The notes under the pieces were generated by a model. It saw nothing but the letters and a program-made list of their open reading frames with translations, was not told where the DNA came from and did not search any database. Shown here one piece after another: positions 27,507 to 37,621 of a stretch of DNA of 64,000 bases (position 1 is the stretch's first letter; every line of letters begins with the position of its first letter). A program made the position numbers and the translations under genes. The stretch covers positions 186,001 to 250,000 of the forward strand of contig NZ_VTGY01000012.1 in NCBI RefSeq assembly GCF_009729075.1, written 5' to 3'. The DNA is from Mycolicibacterium sp. CBMA 226. GTDB taxonomy: Bacteria; Actinomycetota; Actinomycetes; Mycobacteriales; Mycobacteriaceae.

Positions 27507-28908
27507 CCACATACGGCGTGACGGTGCTGCGGTGCTCGTCGAGGTCCAGTTCCCGGCCGAGCGCGGGGAACGCCCGCTGCGGGCAGTTGTCCCGCTCGCA
27601 CACGCGGCAGCCCGAACCGATCGGTGTCGCGGCCCCGCCTGATAGGTCGAGCCCTTCGGAGTAGACCAGCCGATTGGCATGGCGCAGCTCGCAACCCAGC
27701 CCGATGGCGAACGTCTTGCCGGGCTGGCCGTAGCGCGCGGCACGTCGCTCGACGGTGCGCGCGACCCACATGTAGTTGCGCCCGTCGGGCATCTGGGCGA
27801 TCTGCACCAGCATCTTGCCGGGGTTCGCGAACGTCTCGTACACGTTCCACAGCGGACAGGTGCCGCCCGACGAGGAGAAGTGAAAGCCTGTGGCGGACTG
27901 CCGTTTCGACATGTTGCCGGCCCGGTCGACCCGGACGAACGACAGCGGTACCCCGCGCATCGACGGCCGTTGCAGCGTCGACAGCCGGTGCGCGATGGTC
28001 TCGTAACTCACCGAGTGGTACGCCGACAGCCGCTCGACGTCGTAGCGGAATTCCTCTGCGACGGCGTGGAATTGGCCGTAGGGCAGCACCGCGGCAGCGG
28101 CGAAGTAGTTGGCCAGCCCCATCCTGGCCAGCTTCACCGACTCCTCGCTCGTGAAATTGCCTTCGGCCACCAGGCTTTCCAGTAGGTCGCCGAATTCCAG
28201 GTAGGCCAGCTCGGCGGCCAGTTTGAACACGAACTGCCCCGACGACAGATGGCTGCCGATCTCCAGCGTCCTGGTCTCCGGGTCGTAGCGGTGCAGCACG
28301 TTGTCGCCGAGCTCGAGCCGCTGCACGATGCGTACGTGGTGCACGCGGCTCAACCGCTCGGCGAGCTCGCGGGACAGTTCGGACCTGCGCATGTGCATGC
28401 GGAGGATGAATTCCTCGGCCGCGGTATCGAGTTCGTGGAGATAGTTCTGGCGGGTGTAGAAGTAGTCGCGCACTTCTTCGTGCGGCATGGTGATGGCCCC
28501 GCTGCCGCTGCCGTCGGAGAAACGGTCTTCGGTGGCGGCCGCCAGCTGTGCGGTCGACAACCGGTAGCGGCGGTGTAGATCGACCATCGCGCGGGCCATC
28601 GTCGGGTGGGTGCTGACCAGGTCGGCGATCTCCGGGATGTCGACGTCGACGCCCAGGTCCCGGTCCATCAGCGCTTCGCGTAACTCGGCGACCAGTCGGG
28701 TGTCGTCCTGGGACGCGAAGAACGTCGCGTCGACGCCGAACACCTCGGTGATGCGGAGCAGCACGGCGACGCTGAGCGGCCGCACGTCGTGCTCGATCTG
28801 GTTGAGATAGCTGGGCGAGATGTCGAGCATCTGCGCGAGGGCAGCCTGGCTGAAGCCGCGTTCGCCGCGGAGCTGTCGCACCCGTGAGCCAACGAAGGTC
28901 TTCGCCAT
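27490..28908 (-). CDS. ramB: acetate metabolism regulator RamB
   Basis: A 472-aa regulator of the ScfR/RamB family. It has an N-terminal Xre-type helix-turn-helix (about 8-62), a central IrrE/DUF955-like region and a C-terminal DUF2083-like region with the Cys cluster CRVCERDNC. In corynebacteria and M. tuberculosis RamB represses glyoxylate genes such as icl1, which lies 1.2 kb away here, and its own gene. Candidate sites are seen in both promoters. It is the Rv0465c equivalent. Confidence 0.93.
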   Translation of the reverse strand: MAKTFVGSRVRQLRGERGFSQAALAQMLDISPSYLNQIEHDVRPLSVAVLLRITEVFGVDATFFASQDDTRLVAELREALMDRDLGVDVDIPEIADLVSTHPTMARAMVDLHRRYRLSTAQLAAATEDRFSDGSGSGAITMPHEEVRDYFYTRQNYLHELDTAAEEFILRMHMRRSELSRELAERLSRVHHVRIVQRLELGDNVLHRYDPETRTLEIGSHLSSGQFVFKLAAELAYLEFGDLLESLVAEGNFTSEESVKLARMGLANYFAAAAVLPYGQFHAVAEEFRYDVERLSAYHSVSYETIAHRLSTLQRPSMRGVPLSFVRVDRAGNMSKRQSATGFHFSSSGGTCPLWNVYETFANPGKMLVQIAQMPDGRNYMWVARTVERRAARYGQPGKTFAIGLGCELRHANRLVYSEGLDLSGGAATPIGSGCRVCERDNCPQRAFPALGRELDLDEHRSTVTPYVVKRAN

Positions 28909-28940
28909 GCGACCAGCCTAACAATCATGTGAATACCGTC

Positions 28941-28964
28941 TTCGCATAATTGGCAAATTGGCGC
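28941..28964. promoter_or_regulatory. candidate RamB site in the ramB promoter
   Basis: TTCGCATAATTGGCAAATT contains the GCAAA-type core and a near-palindromic AATTGGCAAATT, 33 bp upstream of ramB. It would fit autoregulation. Confidence 0.45.
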
Positions 28965-29032
28965 TGTGGCAGTATCGGGCCCGCGGGTGAGTTGGGCGAT
29001 CCCGCCGCGGGGACCCGTGTGGAAGGGACGTC

Positions 29033-29887
29033 ATGAGCACTGCCGAAACCGCTGAAAGAACCGGCGAAAAGGCCAGGGACACCGCCGTGTCAGGCCTGGT
29101 GAAGGTCATGCAGCCGGTCCCGGAAGGTCATCCGGACGTGTTCGATACGTCCTGGCCGCTGCGCATGGCCGACGTCGACCGGAAGGGACGGCTGCGGTTC
29201 GACGGCGCGTGCCGGCACATCCAGGACGTCGGCCAGGACCAGCTGCGGCAGATGGGCTACGAAGAGGTCCACCCCGCCTGGGTCGTCCGGCGCACCATGG
29301 TGGACCTGATCCGGCCCATCGAGGGCGGCGACATCCTGCGGCTGCGGCGCTGGTGTTCGGGCACGTCGAACCGGTGGTGCGAGATGCGCGTGCGCATCGA
29401 CGGCCGCAAGGGTGGCCTGATGGAATCCGAGGCGTTCTGGATCAACATCAGCCGTGAGACGCAGGGGCCCTCTCGGATCACCGATGACTTCCTGGCCGGC
29501 CTGAAGCGAACCGCGACCACCGACCGGCTGCGCTGGAAGGGCTACCTCAAGGCCGGCAGTCGCGACGACGCGCTCCGGATAGTCGACTTCCCGGTCCGGG
29601 TCAGCGACATCGACCTGTTCGACCACATGAACAACTCCGTCTACTGGTCGGTGGTCGAGGACTACCTCCAGACCTACCGTCCCGAGCTGCTCGAAGCGCC
29701 GTTGCGGGTGACCATCGAGCACGACGCCGCCGTGGCGCTGGGGGAGCGGCTGGAGATCATCACGCACGAATACCCGGCCGGATCGACCGAGAAATTCGGG
29801 CCGGAGCTGTATGACCGCAGTGTTACAACGCTCACATATGTGGTCGGTGACGAGGTCAAAGCGGTCACCTGCCTGTTCCCGCTCTGA
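29033..29887 (+). CDS. acyl-ACP thioesterase-like protein (Rv0466-like)
   Basis: A 284-aa protein with two hotdog domains of the acyl-ACP thioesterase type. The first starts near residue 35 (TSWPLRMADVDRKGRLRF), the second near 180 (VRVSDIDLFDHMNNSVYWSVVEDY, with Asp, His and Asn in the usual active-site order). It would release fatty acids from acyl carrier protein. ATG 29033 has a GGAAGGGA site. It is divergent from ramB and precedes icl1, as in M. tuberculosis. Confidence 0.88.
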   Translation: MSTAETAERTGEKARDTAVSGLVKVMQPVPEGHPDVFDTSWPLRMADVDRKGRLRFDGACRHIQDVGQDQLRQMGYEEVHPAWVVRRTMVDLIRPIEGGDILRLRRWCSGTSNRWCEMRVRIDGRKGGLMESEAFWINISRETQGPSRITDDFLAGLKRTATTDRLRWKGYLKAGSRDDALRIVDFPVRVSDIDLFDHMNNSVYWSVVEDYLQTYRPELLEAPLRVTIEHDAAVALGERLEIITHEYPAGSTEKFGPELYDRSVTTLTYVVGDEVKAVTCLFPL

Positions 29888-29901
29888 GTGCGCCGATTTA
29901 A

Positions 29902-29917
29902 CAGTACGAGCGTACTG
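29902..29917. promoter_or_regulatory. 16-bp palindrome upstream of icl1
   Basis: CAGTACG, two bases, CGTACTG: perfect 7-bp arms, 15 bp after the thioesterase stop and 236 bp before icl1. A candidate operator for an unidentified regulator. Confidence 0.45.
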
Positions 29918-29970
29918 ACCAGCACATTTCGGTTACCAGTCGGTAGCTACTGAACCGGTTAAGCTCCCCA

Positions 29971-30022
29971 GCAAATTCGCAATCTTCGCAACTTGGCTAC
30001 GTGTGTTGGCGAAAGTTGGCAC
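29971..30022. promoter_or_regulatory. candidate RamB-binding region of icl1
   Basis: GCAAATTCGCAATCTTCGCA (29971-29990), an adjoining ACTTGG, and GCGAAAGTTGGCAC (30009-30022) resemble the AAAGTTTGCAAA-type RamB site. Position about 130-180 bp upstream of icl1 fits a repressor region. Confidence 0.45.
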
Positions 30023-30046
30023 TTGTAACCGCTGGACCTGCGGGTA

Positions 30047-30075
30047 TGTGCTGTGTCATCGTCGTTAACAGCACA
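30047..30075 (+). promoter_or_regulatory. inverted repeat in the icl1 leader
   Basis: TGTGCTGT and ACAGCACA arms with a 13-bp loop, 78 bp before the icl1 ATG. It could be an operator or an mRNA hairpin. Confidence 0.4.
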
Positions 30076-30152
30076 CAAGCGAAGTCGCCGAAGCGTTAAC
30101 AATCAGCTTGAATCTTGGCGCCCACGGCGACGCGGCCTCACGAAGGAGCACA

Positions 30153-31445
30153 ATGTCCAACGTCGGAAAGCCACGTACCGCCGCTGAGATTCAGCAGGAC
30201 TGGGACACCAACCCCCGCTGGAAGGGCATCACCCGCGACTACACCGCAGCCCAGGTTGAGGAGCTGCAGGGCAGCGTCGTCGAGGAGAACACCCTCGCGC
30301 GTCGTGGCGCCGAAATCCTGTGGGACGGCGTCACCAAGGGCGACGGCTCCTACATCAACGCGCTGGGCGCCCTGACCGGCAACATGGCCGTTCAGCAGGT
30401 CCGCGCCGGCCTGAAGGCCATCTACCTGTCCGGTTGGCAGGTCGCCGGTGACGCGAACCTCTCGGGCCACACCTACCCGGACCAGAGCCTGTACCCGGCC
30501 AACTCGGTGCCGGCCGTCGTCCGCCGCATCAACAACGCCCTGCTCCGCGCCGACGAGATCGCCCGCGTCGAGGGTGACAAGAGCGTCGACAACTGGCTCG
30601 TCCCGATCGTCGCCGACGGTGAGGCCGGCTTCGGTGGCGCCCTGAACGTCTACGAGCTGCAGAAGGCCATGATCGCCGCGGGTGCCGCCGGTACCCACTG
30701 GGAAGACCAGCTGGCCTCGGAGAAGAAGTGTGGCCACCTCGGTGGCAAGGTGCTGATCCCGACCCAGCAGCACATCCGCACCCTGACCTCGGCTCGCCTG
30801 GCCGCCGACGTCGCGGGCACCCCCACCGTCGTCATCGCGCGTACCGACGCCGAGGCCGCCACCCTGATCACCTCGGACGTGGACGACCGCGACAAGCCGT
30901 TCGTCACCGGTGAGCGCACCGCCGAGGGCTTCTACAACGTCCAGAAGGGCATCGAGCCCTGCATCGCGCGTGCCAAGGCCTACGCCCCCTACGCCGACAT
31001 GATCTGGATGGAAACCGGTGTGCCGGACCTGCAGGTCGCCCGCAAGTTCGCCGAGGCCGTCAAGGCTGAGTTCCCGGACCAGCTGCTGTCCTACAACTGC
31101 AGCCCGTCGTTCAACTGGAAGCAGGCGCTGGACGACTCGACCATCGCCAAGTTCCAGAAGGAACTGGGTGCCATGGGCTTCACCTTCCAGTTCATCACCC
31201 TGGCCGGCTTCCACGCCCTGAACTACTCCATGTTCGACCTGGCCTACGGCTACGCCCGCGAGGGCATGACAGCCTACGTCGACCTGCAGGAGCGCGAGTT
31301 CGCGGCTGAGGCTCGTGGCTACACCGCCACCAAGCACCAGCGCGAGGTGGGCGCCGGCTACTTCGACAAGATCGCCACCACCGTGGACCCGAACACCTCG
31401 ACCGCTGCTCTGAAGGGCTCGACCGAAGAGGGACAGTTCCACTGA
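30153..31445 (+). CDS. icl1: isocitrate lyase
   Basis: A 430-aa isocitrate lyase of the short (Icl1) type, which splits isocitrate to glyoxylate and succinate in the glyoxylate cycle and handles methylisocitrate in mycobacteria. The signature KKCGH is at 191-195 with catalytic Cys193. ATG 30153 has an AAGGAG site; the upstream frame is non-coding leader. The 265-bp promoter region is rich in repeats, with candidate RamB sites. A strong terminator follows. Confidence 0.98.
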   Translation: MSNVGKPRTAAEIQQDWDTNPRWKGITRDYTAAQVEELQGSVVEENTLARRGAEILWDGVTKGDGSYINALGALTGNMAVQQVRAGLKAIYLSGWQVAGDANLSGHTYPDQSLYPANSVPAVVRRINNALLRADEIARVEGDKSVDNWLVPIVADGEAGFGGALNVYELQKAMIAAGAAGTHWEDQLASEKKCGHLGGKVLIPTQQHIRTLTSARLAADVAGTPTVVIARTDAEAATLITSDVDDRDKPFVTGERTAEGFYNVQKGIEPCIARAKAYAPYADMIWMETGVPDLQVARKFAEAVKAEFPDQLLSYNCSPSFNWKQALDDSTIAKFQKELGAMGFTFQFITLAGFHALNYSMFDLAYGYAREGMTAYVDLQEREFAAEARGYTATKHQREVGAGYFDKIATTVDPNTSTAALKGSTEEGQFH

Positions 31446-31498
31446 GCTTGCGAAGCGGAACCGAGGGCTTGAGTCACTGAGTCCTCTAGCTTTTACGG

Positions 31499-31529
31499 CA
31501 GGCCCCGCCCAGAAACTGGGCGGGGCCTG
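31499..31529 (+). terminator. icl1 terminator
   Basis: A perfect 14-bp GC-rich stem (CAGGCCCCGCCCAG with its complement) and AAA loop, without a long T-tract, before fadB2. Confidence 0.85.
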
Positions 31530-31568
31530 TCGCATATCTTCATCAGTAGTCACGAGGAGAGGACAGCG

Positions 31569-32429
31569 GTGAGCAACGCAATCGAACGAGTCGGGGTCAT
31601 CGGTGCCGGGCAGATGGGCGGCGGTATCGCCGAGGTCTGCATCAAGGCCGGCGCGCAGGTCCTGGCTTTCGAGCCGACCGAGGCGCTGACCACCGCCGGC
31701 CGGGAGCGGATCACCAAGTCGCTCGACAACGCCGTCAAGAAGGGCAAGCTGTCCGAGGCCGACCGGGACGCGGCGTTGGGACGCCTGAGCTTCACCAACG
31801 ACCTGGCCGACATGGCCGACCGTCAGCTCGTCATCGAGGCCATCGTCGAAGACGTCAACGTCAAGGCGAAGGTGTTCTCTCAGCTCGACGAGATCATCAC
31901 CGACCCCGATGCGGTGCTGGCGTCGAACACGTCGTCCATCCCGATCATGCGCATCGCCGCCGCGACCAAGAACCCGAGTCGCGTGCTCGGTCTGCACTTC
32001 TTCAACCCGGTGCCGGTGCTGCCCCTGGTCGAGCTCATCTCCTCGGTGACGACGGCGCCCGAAGCCGCCGCCCGCGTCGAGACTTTCGCCGGCGAGGTGC
32101 TGGGCAAGAAGGTCGTCCGCGCGTCGGATCGCTCGGGGTTTGTTGTCAACTTCCTGCTGGTTCCCTACCTGCTGGCTGCCATCCGCATGGCCGAGTCGGG
32201 CTTCGCCACGGTCGAGGACATCGACACCGCGGTCGTCGCCGGCCTGTCGCACCCGATGGGCCCGCTGAAGCTCGCTGATCTGGTGGGCCTGGACACCATG
32301 AAGCTGATCGCCGACTCCATGTACGACGAGTACAAGGAGCCGCTGTACGCGGCGCCGCCGTTGCTGCTGCGCATGGTTGAGGCCGGCCAGCTCGGCAAGA
32401 AGTCCGGTAAGGGCTTCTACACCTACTGA
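31569..32429 (+). CDS. fadB2: 3-hydroxybutyryl-CoA dehydrogenase
   Basis: A 286-aa 3-hydroxyacyl-CoA dehydrogenase. It has the NAD motif GAGQMGGG (12-19), the SNTSS loop, the catalytic HFFNPVPVLPLVE His/Glu region and the C-terminal GKKSGKGFYTY. It interconverts 3-hydroxybutyryl-CoA and acetoacetyl-CoA in fatty acid oxidation. GTG 31569 is preceded by GAGGAGAGG. Its place after icl1 matches Rv0468. Confidence 0.96.
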   Translation: MSNAIERVGVIGAGQMGGGIAEVCIKAGAQVLAFEPTEALTTAGRERITKSLDNAVKKGKLSEADRDAALGRLSFTNDLADMADRQLVIEAIVEDVNVKAKVFSQLDEIITDPDAVLASNTSSIPIMRIAAATKNPSRVLGLHFFNPVPVLPLVELISSVTTAPEAAARVETFAGEVLGKKVVRASDRSGFVVNFLLVPYLLAAIRMAESGFATVEDIDTAVVAGLSHPMGPLKLADLVGLDTMKLIADSMYDEYKEPLYAAPPLLLRMVEAGQLGKKSGKGFYTY

Positions 32430-32570
32430 CAGACGCCCGGTTGGAGCCTGACAGTAATTTTCGTTAACCTTGCGTGCGGGTTGTTTTTCGCTGGGCCCGT
32501 AAGGGCGCGCACGTACGGGTATGTCAGCTGGCTGCAGCATGGGGCCGCGCCGCCCGCCCGGCGAACGTAA

Positions 32571-33467
<897 letters not shown>

Positions 33468-33474
33468 CGCCGAG

Positions 33475-33523
33475 ATAGCAACTAATGCCGGTATTCCTCG
33501 TGAATGCCGGCATTAGTTGCTAT
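33475..33523. terminator. long hairpin after umaA
   Basis: Arms 33475-33496 and 33502-33523 pair over 22 bp with one mismatch (ATAGCAACTAATGCCGG at the base) around a 5-nt loop, followed by TTT. It separates umaA from the convergent DUF559 gene and can act in both directions. Confidence 0.85.
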
Positions 33524-33533
33524 TTGGGGAGAG

Positions 33534-34391
33534 CTATGTCGGGCGCCCGCCAGCCGCTAGCGCCGACCGAACCCGATGCAGTATCTCCGATTGCCGATAG
33601 CGCAATTGATTGCGGCTCACCCGAATGATCGTCCAGCCTTGCGCCGCCAGGAACTCCAGCCGGTCGATGTCCTCCTCGTATTGCCGCGCATCGGTCCAGT
33701 GCTGCTCGCCGTCGTACTCGATGCCGACCATCCACTGCGGGTAGCCCATATCGATGCGGCGTCGCACACGGCCCCACTCGTCGACCACTGGGATCTGGGT
33801 GACGGGGCGAGGCAGCCCCGAATGTACGAGCAACAACCGCAGTCGACTCTCCTGAGGTGACTCGGCACCCGCATCGGCGACCGCCAGAGCAGCGCGCAGG
33901 CGCCGGATGCCGCGAGCTCCGGCATAGCGTTCGGCAATCGCCGCCACTTCGGAGACCGCTGTGTGGGTGGCATTGAGCAGCGCATCGATGCGAATGACGG
34001 CAGTCTCGAACGGCAGTCGTCGGCCAACGTCGTAGGCGGTGCGGGCGGGCGTGGTGCACGACATTCCGTCGACGACGGTCAATTCGTCGTCGGCGATCTC
34101 GCCGATGTGGATGACGATCTGGGGTGTCGATGATTGGTAGACGCGGGCCAGCTCGGGCTTTGCATCGGCCGGCAGCCAGCGACTGCCCAGGGCTGCTGCG
34201 GCCGAGAATCCGGCCAGCGTTGCTCGGCGACCAGACCACAGCCAAGCGGCGACCGCACGGTCATACGCTGTCAGCGTCAAACCCTTTAATGCGTAGACGT
34301 TTTGATGCAGCTTGACGAACTTTGTCTGCAACGCGTGCCGCGTAACCGCACCGCGCGCAAGGGCCTCGGTGCCCACGATGAGTTCCCGCAC
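33534..34391 (-). CDS. AbiEi-like / DUF559 endonuclease-domain protein
   Basis: A 285-aa protein. The N-terminal part (ALARGAVTRHALQTKFVKLH, then GFSAAAALGSRW) is AbiEi-like; the C-terminal part is DUF559-like with PQESRLRLLLVHSGL, then RIDMGYPQWMVGIEYDGEQHW and an RVSRNQL end. It shares the domain order of the protein at 5792 but not close identity. GTG 34391 is the start. There is no partner toxin gene nearby. A defence or DNA-repair role is possible but unproven. Confidence 0.78.
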   Translation of the reverse strand: MRELIVGTEALARGAVTRHALQTKFVKLHQNVYALKGLTLTAYDRAVAAWLWSGRRATLAGFSAAAALGSRWLPADAKPELARVYQSSTPQIVIHIGEIADDELTVVDGMSCTTPARTAYDVGRRLPFETAVIRIDALLNATHTAVSEVAAIAERYAGARGIRRLRAALAVADAGAESPQESRLRLLLVHSGLPRPVTQIPVVDEWGRVRRRIDMGYPQWMVGIEYDGEQHWTDARQYEEDIDRLEFLAAQGWTIIRVSRNQLRYRQSEILHRVRSALAAGGRPT

Positions 34392-34440
34392 ACTGATACT
34401 GACGGCGGCGATCGGCCCACGGTTCCATCAATCTCCAGCT

Positions 34441-34503
34441 CGCCGAGACCGTAACTTCTGGCGGAGAATTCGCTGGATGCCGACAAAAGTTGCAATCTCG
34501 GCG
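34441..34503 (-). terminator. hairpin after the ppk2-like gene
   Basis: Imperfect inverted arms (CGCCGAGACCGTAACTTCTG at 34441 and its near complement ending at about 34502) lie directly after the stop of the minus-strand kinase gene. Confidence 0.55.
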
Positions 34504-35364
34504 CTATGCGGACTCCAGCCGCTTCTTCTCCGCCTCGACATCGAAATCTGCTGGCGGCCAAGATAGTTCGAGTCCTTCGAGCGCCTCGATCAGCAGCTCG
34601 GTAATGGCGAGCCGGGAGTACCACTTGCGGTTGCACGGCACGACGTGCCACGGCGCGTAGTCGGTCGAGGTGCGGTCCAGCACCGCCTGGTAGGCGTCCT
34701 GGTACTTGGGCCACAGCAGCCGTTCGTCGATGTCGCCGGGGTTGAACTTCCAGTACTTGTCGGGACGCTCGAGCCGCTCGGCCAGCCGCTTCTTCTGCTC
34801 GTCGAGCGAGACGAACATCGCGACCTTGATGATCGTCGTCCCGGCGTCGACGAGTTCGCGTTCGAAGGCGTTGATCTCGTCGTACCGGGCTTCCCACACC
34901 GGCGGCGGCACGAGGTTGTGCACCCGCACGATCAGCACGTCCTCATAGTGGGATCTGTCGAAGACCCCGATATGACCGGCGGTGGGCAGGGCATTGCGGA
35001 TCCGCCATAGGTAGTGGTGCGACAGCTCTTCCTCGGTGGGCTTGCCAAAGCTGGCGTATCGAATTCCCTGTGGGTTACCTGCTCCGACAACATGTTTGAC
35101 GATCCCGCCCTTGCCTGCGGTGTCCATGCCCTGCAGCACCAGCAGGATCGAGCGGGTATCGCCCGACCGGCTGCCCGCGTACAGCATCTCCTGCAGTTCG
35201 GCGAACCGCGCGTTGCGCTCGGTCTGCAGATCAGGGGCATCGGCCTTGGCGCCGCGAAATCCGGGGGTGGTGTCCGGGTCGATGTCGCCTACGCGCAGAC
35301 CGGGTTTGAACTCCAGGTGCTTGTGCGGTTCGTGCGTCCACAACGACGGCAGATCGGAGGTCAC
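34504..35364 (-). CDS. PPK2 family polyphosphate:nucleotide phosphotransferase
   Basis: A 286-aa PPK2-related enzyme. The phosphate loop is GMDTAGKGG and the Walker B part is HIGVFDRSHYEDV, different from the SWYNR of the ppk2 gene at 12820, so it belongs to another PPK2 class. It would use polyphosphate to phosphorylate a nucleotide. GTG 35364 lies 4 bp after the TetR stop, which suggests translational coupling. Upstream in-frame residues are shadow of the TetR gene. Confidence 0.9.
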   Translation of the reverse strand: MTSDLPSLWTHEPHKHLEFKPGLRVGDIDPDTTPGFRGAKADAPDLQTERNARFAELQEMLYAGSRSGDTRSILLVLQGMDTAGKGGIVKHVVGAGNPQGIRYASFGKPTEEELSHHYLWRIRNALPTAGHIGVFDRSHYEDVLIVRVHNLVPPPVWEARYDEINAFERELVDAGTTIIKVAMFVSLDEQKKRLAERLERPDKYWKFNPGDIDERLLWPKYQDAYQAVLDRTSTDYAPWHVVPCNRKWYSRLAITELLIEALEGLELSWPPADFDVEAEKKRLESA

Positions 35365-35368
35365 CCGA

Positions 35369-36073
35369 TCAGTGAAGCAGATGTGGCGGGATGGCCGGGG
35401 ACGGATGCGGCCGCGAGTTGAACTCCGCCAGTGATCCGCCGACTTCGACAATGCCGCGCAGTGCACTCCAGGACAGCAAGGTCAGGTAGTCGATGAGTTG
35501 TTCAGCGGTCATCCGGCGATTGGACATCCACGAGTGGGTGGCCAGTTGTACGCCGCCGACGGTGTGGAACGCGAAGGCGTCGACGCCACCGGTGTCCATG
35601 CGGGCGTGTGCCATGCGCCGGCGCAGCACCACGGCGAGCATCCGCGCGATGATCTTTTCCGAGTCGGCGATGGCCTTGCTCTTGCTCGCCGAGCTGTTGG
35701 CGAAGACGAACGGGTAAATCTCGGGCTCCGCGGCGACGGTGTCGACGTACACGCGGATGATCTCCCGGGTGAGTTCGAAGCCGTCGAGGTTCGACGACAG
35801 CGCCGAGGCCATGTTGGGGATCAGCGTGGTTTGCGCAAAGCGCATCATGACCGCGGTGGTCAGATCGTTCTTGTCGACGAAGTAGCGGTACAGCACGGTC
35901 TTCGACACGCCGATCTCGGCCGCGATCTCGTCCATGCTGACGTTGCTGCCGCGGCGCCGGACGGCTTCGAGGGTGCCGTCGACCAGTTCGTTGCGGCGGT
36001 CGACCTTGTGTTGGTGCCAGCGTCGTTTACGCCCGTCGGCTTTTGCCGACGACGGTGCGTTTTGCTGTGCCAC
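35369..36073 (-). CDS. TetR family regulator (Rv0472c/MadR-like)
   Basis: A 234-aa TetR regulator with an N-terminal basic extension, a helix-turn-helix (SMDEIAAEIGVSKTVLYRYF, about 46-65) and a long ligand domain. By position and type it equals Rv0472c, which I recall as MadR, a regulator of mycolic acid desaturases that responds to acyl-CoA; this identification needs an alignment. It is the first gene of a pair with the PPK2-like gene and diverges from the DUF445 gene. Confidence 0.85.
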   Translation of the reverse strand: MAQQNAPSSAKADGRKRRWHQHKVDRRNELVDGTLEAVRRRGSNVSMDEIAAEIGVSKTVLYRYFVDKNDLTTAVMMRFAQTTLIPNMASALSSNLDGFELTREIIRVYVDTVAAEPEIYPFVFANSSASKSKAIADSEKIIARMLAVVLRRRMAHARMDTGGVDAFAFHTVGGVQLATHSWMSNRRMTAEQLIDYLTLLSWSALRGIVEVGGSLAEFNSRPHPSPAIPPHLLH

Positions 36074-36150
36074 GGTCGCAGTACGTCCATTCCGCTAGGT
36101 CCGCTTAATAATACGGCGCGACCACGCCGGGCATGCAGGATGATGGAGAC

Positions 36151-37512
36151 GTGGCACACCGACCCAGGCCGGGATCTGGACCTCACCCGAAGCACGAGGC
36201 ACCCCTCGAACCGCACGTCAGCCTCGCGGAGTCGTTTGCCGGCGCCGACCGGACAGCCGACGAGGAGCGGCGCCGCAACCTGCGCCGGATGAAAGCGGTC
36301 GCGCTGAGCTTCCTGCTCGGTGCGACGGTGCTGTTTGCGGTGTGCACGTGGTTGCAGGCCCGGGGTGGCGCGTACAGCTGGACCGGGCCCTGGGTGGGCT
36401 ATGTGCGGGCCGCCGCCGAGGCCGGCATGGTCGGCGCGCTCGCCGACTGGTTCGCCGTGACAGCGCTGTTCCGGCATCCGCTGGGGATCCCCATCCCGCA
36501 CACCGCGATCATCCCGCGCAAGAAGGACCAGCTCGGTGAGGGCCTCGGCACGTTCGTGCGCGAGAACTTCATGTCGCCGGAAGTGATCGAGACCAAGTTG
36601 CGCGACGCCCAGGTGGCCAGCCGGCTGGGGAAGTGGTTGTCGGAGCCGGTACATGCGGCCCGGGTGGCGGCCGAGGCGTCGACGGTGCTGCGGGTGCTGG
36701 TGGAGCTGCTGCGCGACGAGGACGTGCAGCACGTGCTGGACCGGATGATCGTCAAGCGGATCGCCGAACCCCAGTGGGGTCCACCGATTGGCCGGGTGCT
36801 GGAGAGCCTGCTGGCTGAGCGGCGCCAGGAGGCGCTGCTGCAGCTGCTGGCCGACCGTGCGTTCCAATGGTCGCTCAACGCCGGCGAGACCATCGAGCGC
36901 GTCATCGAACGCGACTCGCCGACGTGGTCGCCGCGGTGGGTCGACCACCTCGTGGGCGACCGCATCCACCGGGAATTGATGGACTTCACCGACAAGGTGC
37001 GACGCAACCCGGAGCACGAGTTGCGCATGTCGGCCACCAAGTTCCTGTTCGACTTCGCCGACGACCTGCAGAACGACGAAGGCACGATCGCGCGCGCGGA
37101 ACGGATCAAGGAACAGATTCTGGCGCGCGACGAGGTGGCCCGCGCGGCCGAGACGGCGTGGAGCACGGCCAAGCGCATCATCCTCGAGTCGGTCGACGAT
37201 CCATCGTCGGTTTTGCGCACCCGGATTGCAGATTCGGTGGTGCGGATCGGGGAATCTCTGCGGGACGACGCGGAGCTCCGGGACAAGGTCGACAACTGGC
37301 TCGTCAGGGGCGCAAAACACCTTGTCGCGCAATATGGGACGGAGATCACAGCGATCATCACGGAGACCATCGAGCGCTGGGACGCCGACGAAGCGAGCCG
37401 GCGAATCGAGCTCCATGTGGGCCGTGACCTGCAGTTCATTCGCATCAACGGCACCGTGGTCGGGTCGTTGGCGGGCCTCGTCATATACACGATCGCGGAG
37501 CTTTTCGTCTGA
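36151..37512 (+). CDS. DUF445 family membrane protein (Rv0473-like)
   Basis: A 453-aa DUF445 protein. A first membrane span near residues 45-65 is followed by the family segment GALADWFAVTALFRHPLGIPIPHTAIIPRKKDQLG (about residues 90-125), a long charged helical domain, and a C-terminal span (GTVVGSLAGLVIYTIAELF). Function is unknown in the family. GTG 36151 is taken as start; ATG 36133 is in frame and also possible. A TAATAC box lies about 20 bp upstream. Confidence 0.85.
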   Translation: MAHRPRPGSGPHPKHEAPLEPHVSLAESFAGADRTADEERRRNLRRMKAVALSFLLGATVLFAVCTWLQARGGAYSWTGPWVGYVRAAAEAGMVGALADWFAVTALFRHPLGIPIPHTAIIPRKKDQLGEGLGTFVRENFMSPEVIETKLRDAQVASRLGKWLSEPVHAARVAAEASTVLRVLVELLRDEDVQHVLDRMIVKRIAEPQWGPPIGRVLESLLAERRQEALLQLLADRAFQWSLNAGETIERVIERDSPTWSPRWVDHLVGDRIHRELMDFTDKVRRNPEHELRMSATKFLFDFADDLQNDEGTIARAERIKEQILARDEVARAAETAWSTAKRIILESVDDPSSVLRTRIADSVVRIGESLRDDAELRDKVDNWLVRGAKHLVAQYGTEITAIITETIERWDADEASRRIELHVGRDLQFIRINGTVVGSLAGLVIYTIAELFV

Positions 37513-37514
37513 TC

Positions 37515-37579
37515 GTGCTAGCGGGCGCTTGCTAGCGCTTGCAATAGTTAGCACCCCCTCGTACCGTTGTTTTGGTACG
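37515..37579. promoter_or_regulatory. repeat-rich promoter of the XRE regulator
   Basis: GTGCTAGCG and TTGCTAGCG are direct repeats 16 bp apart, closed by GTTAGCAC (37515-37554). A separate inverted repeat, CGTACC and GGTACG with an 8-bp loop, lies at 37560-37579. These are candidate operators for autoregulation and possibly hbhA control. Confidence 0.5.
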
Positions 37580-37621
37580 GATCGCCCAACCAAAAGCGGT
37601 CGACGACGACAGGGGAACGAC

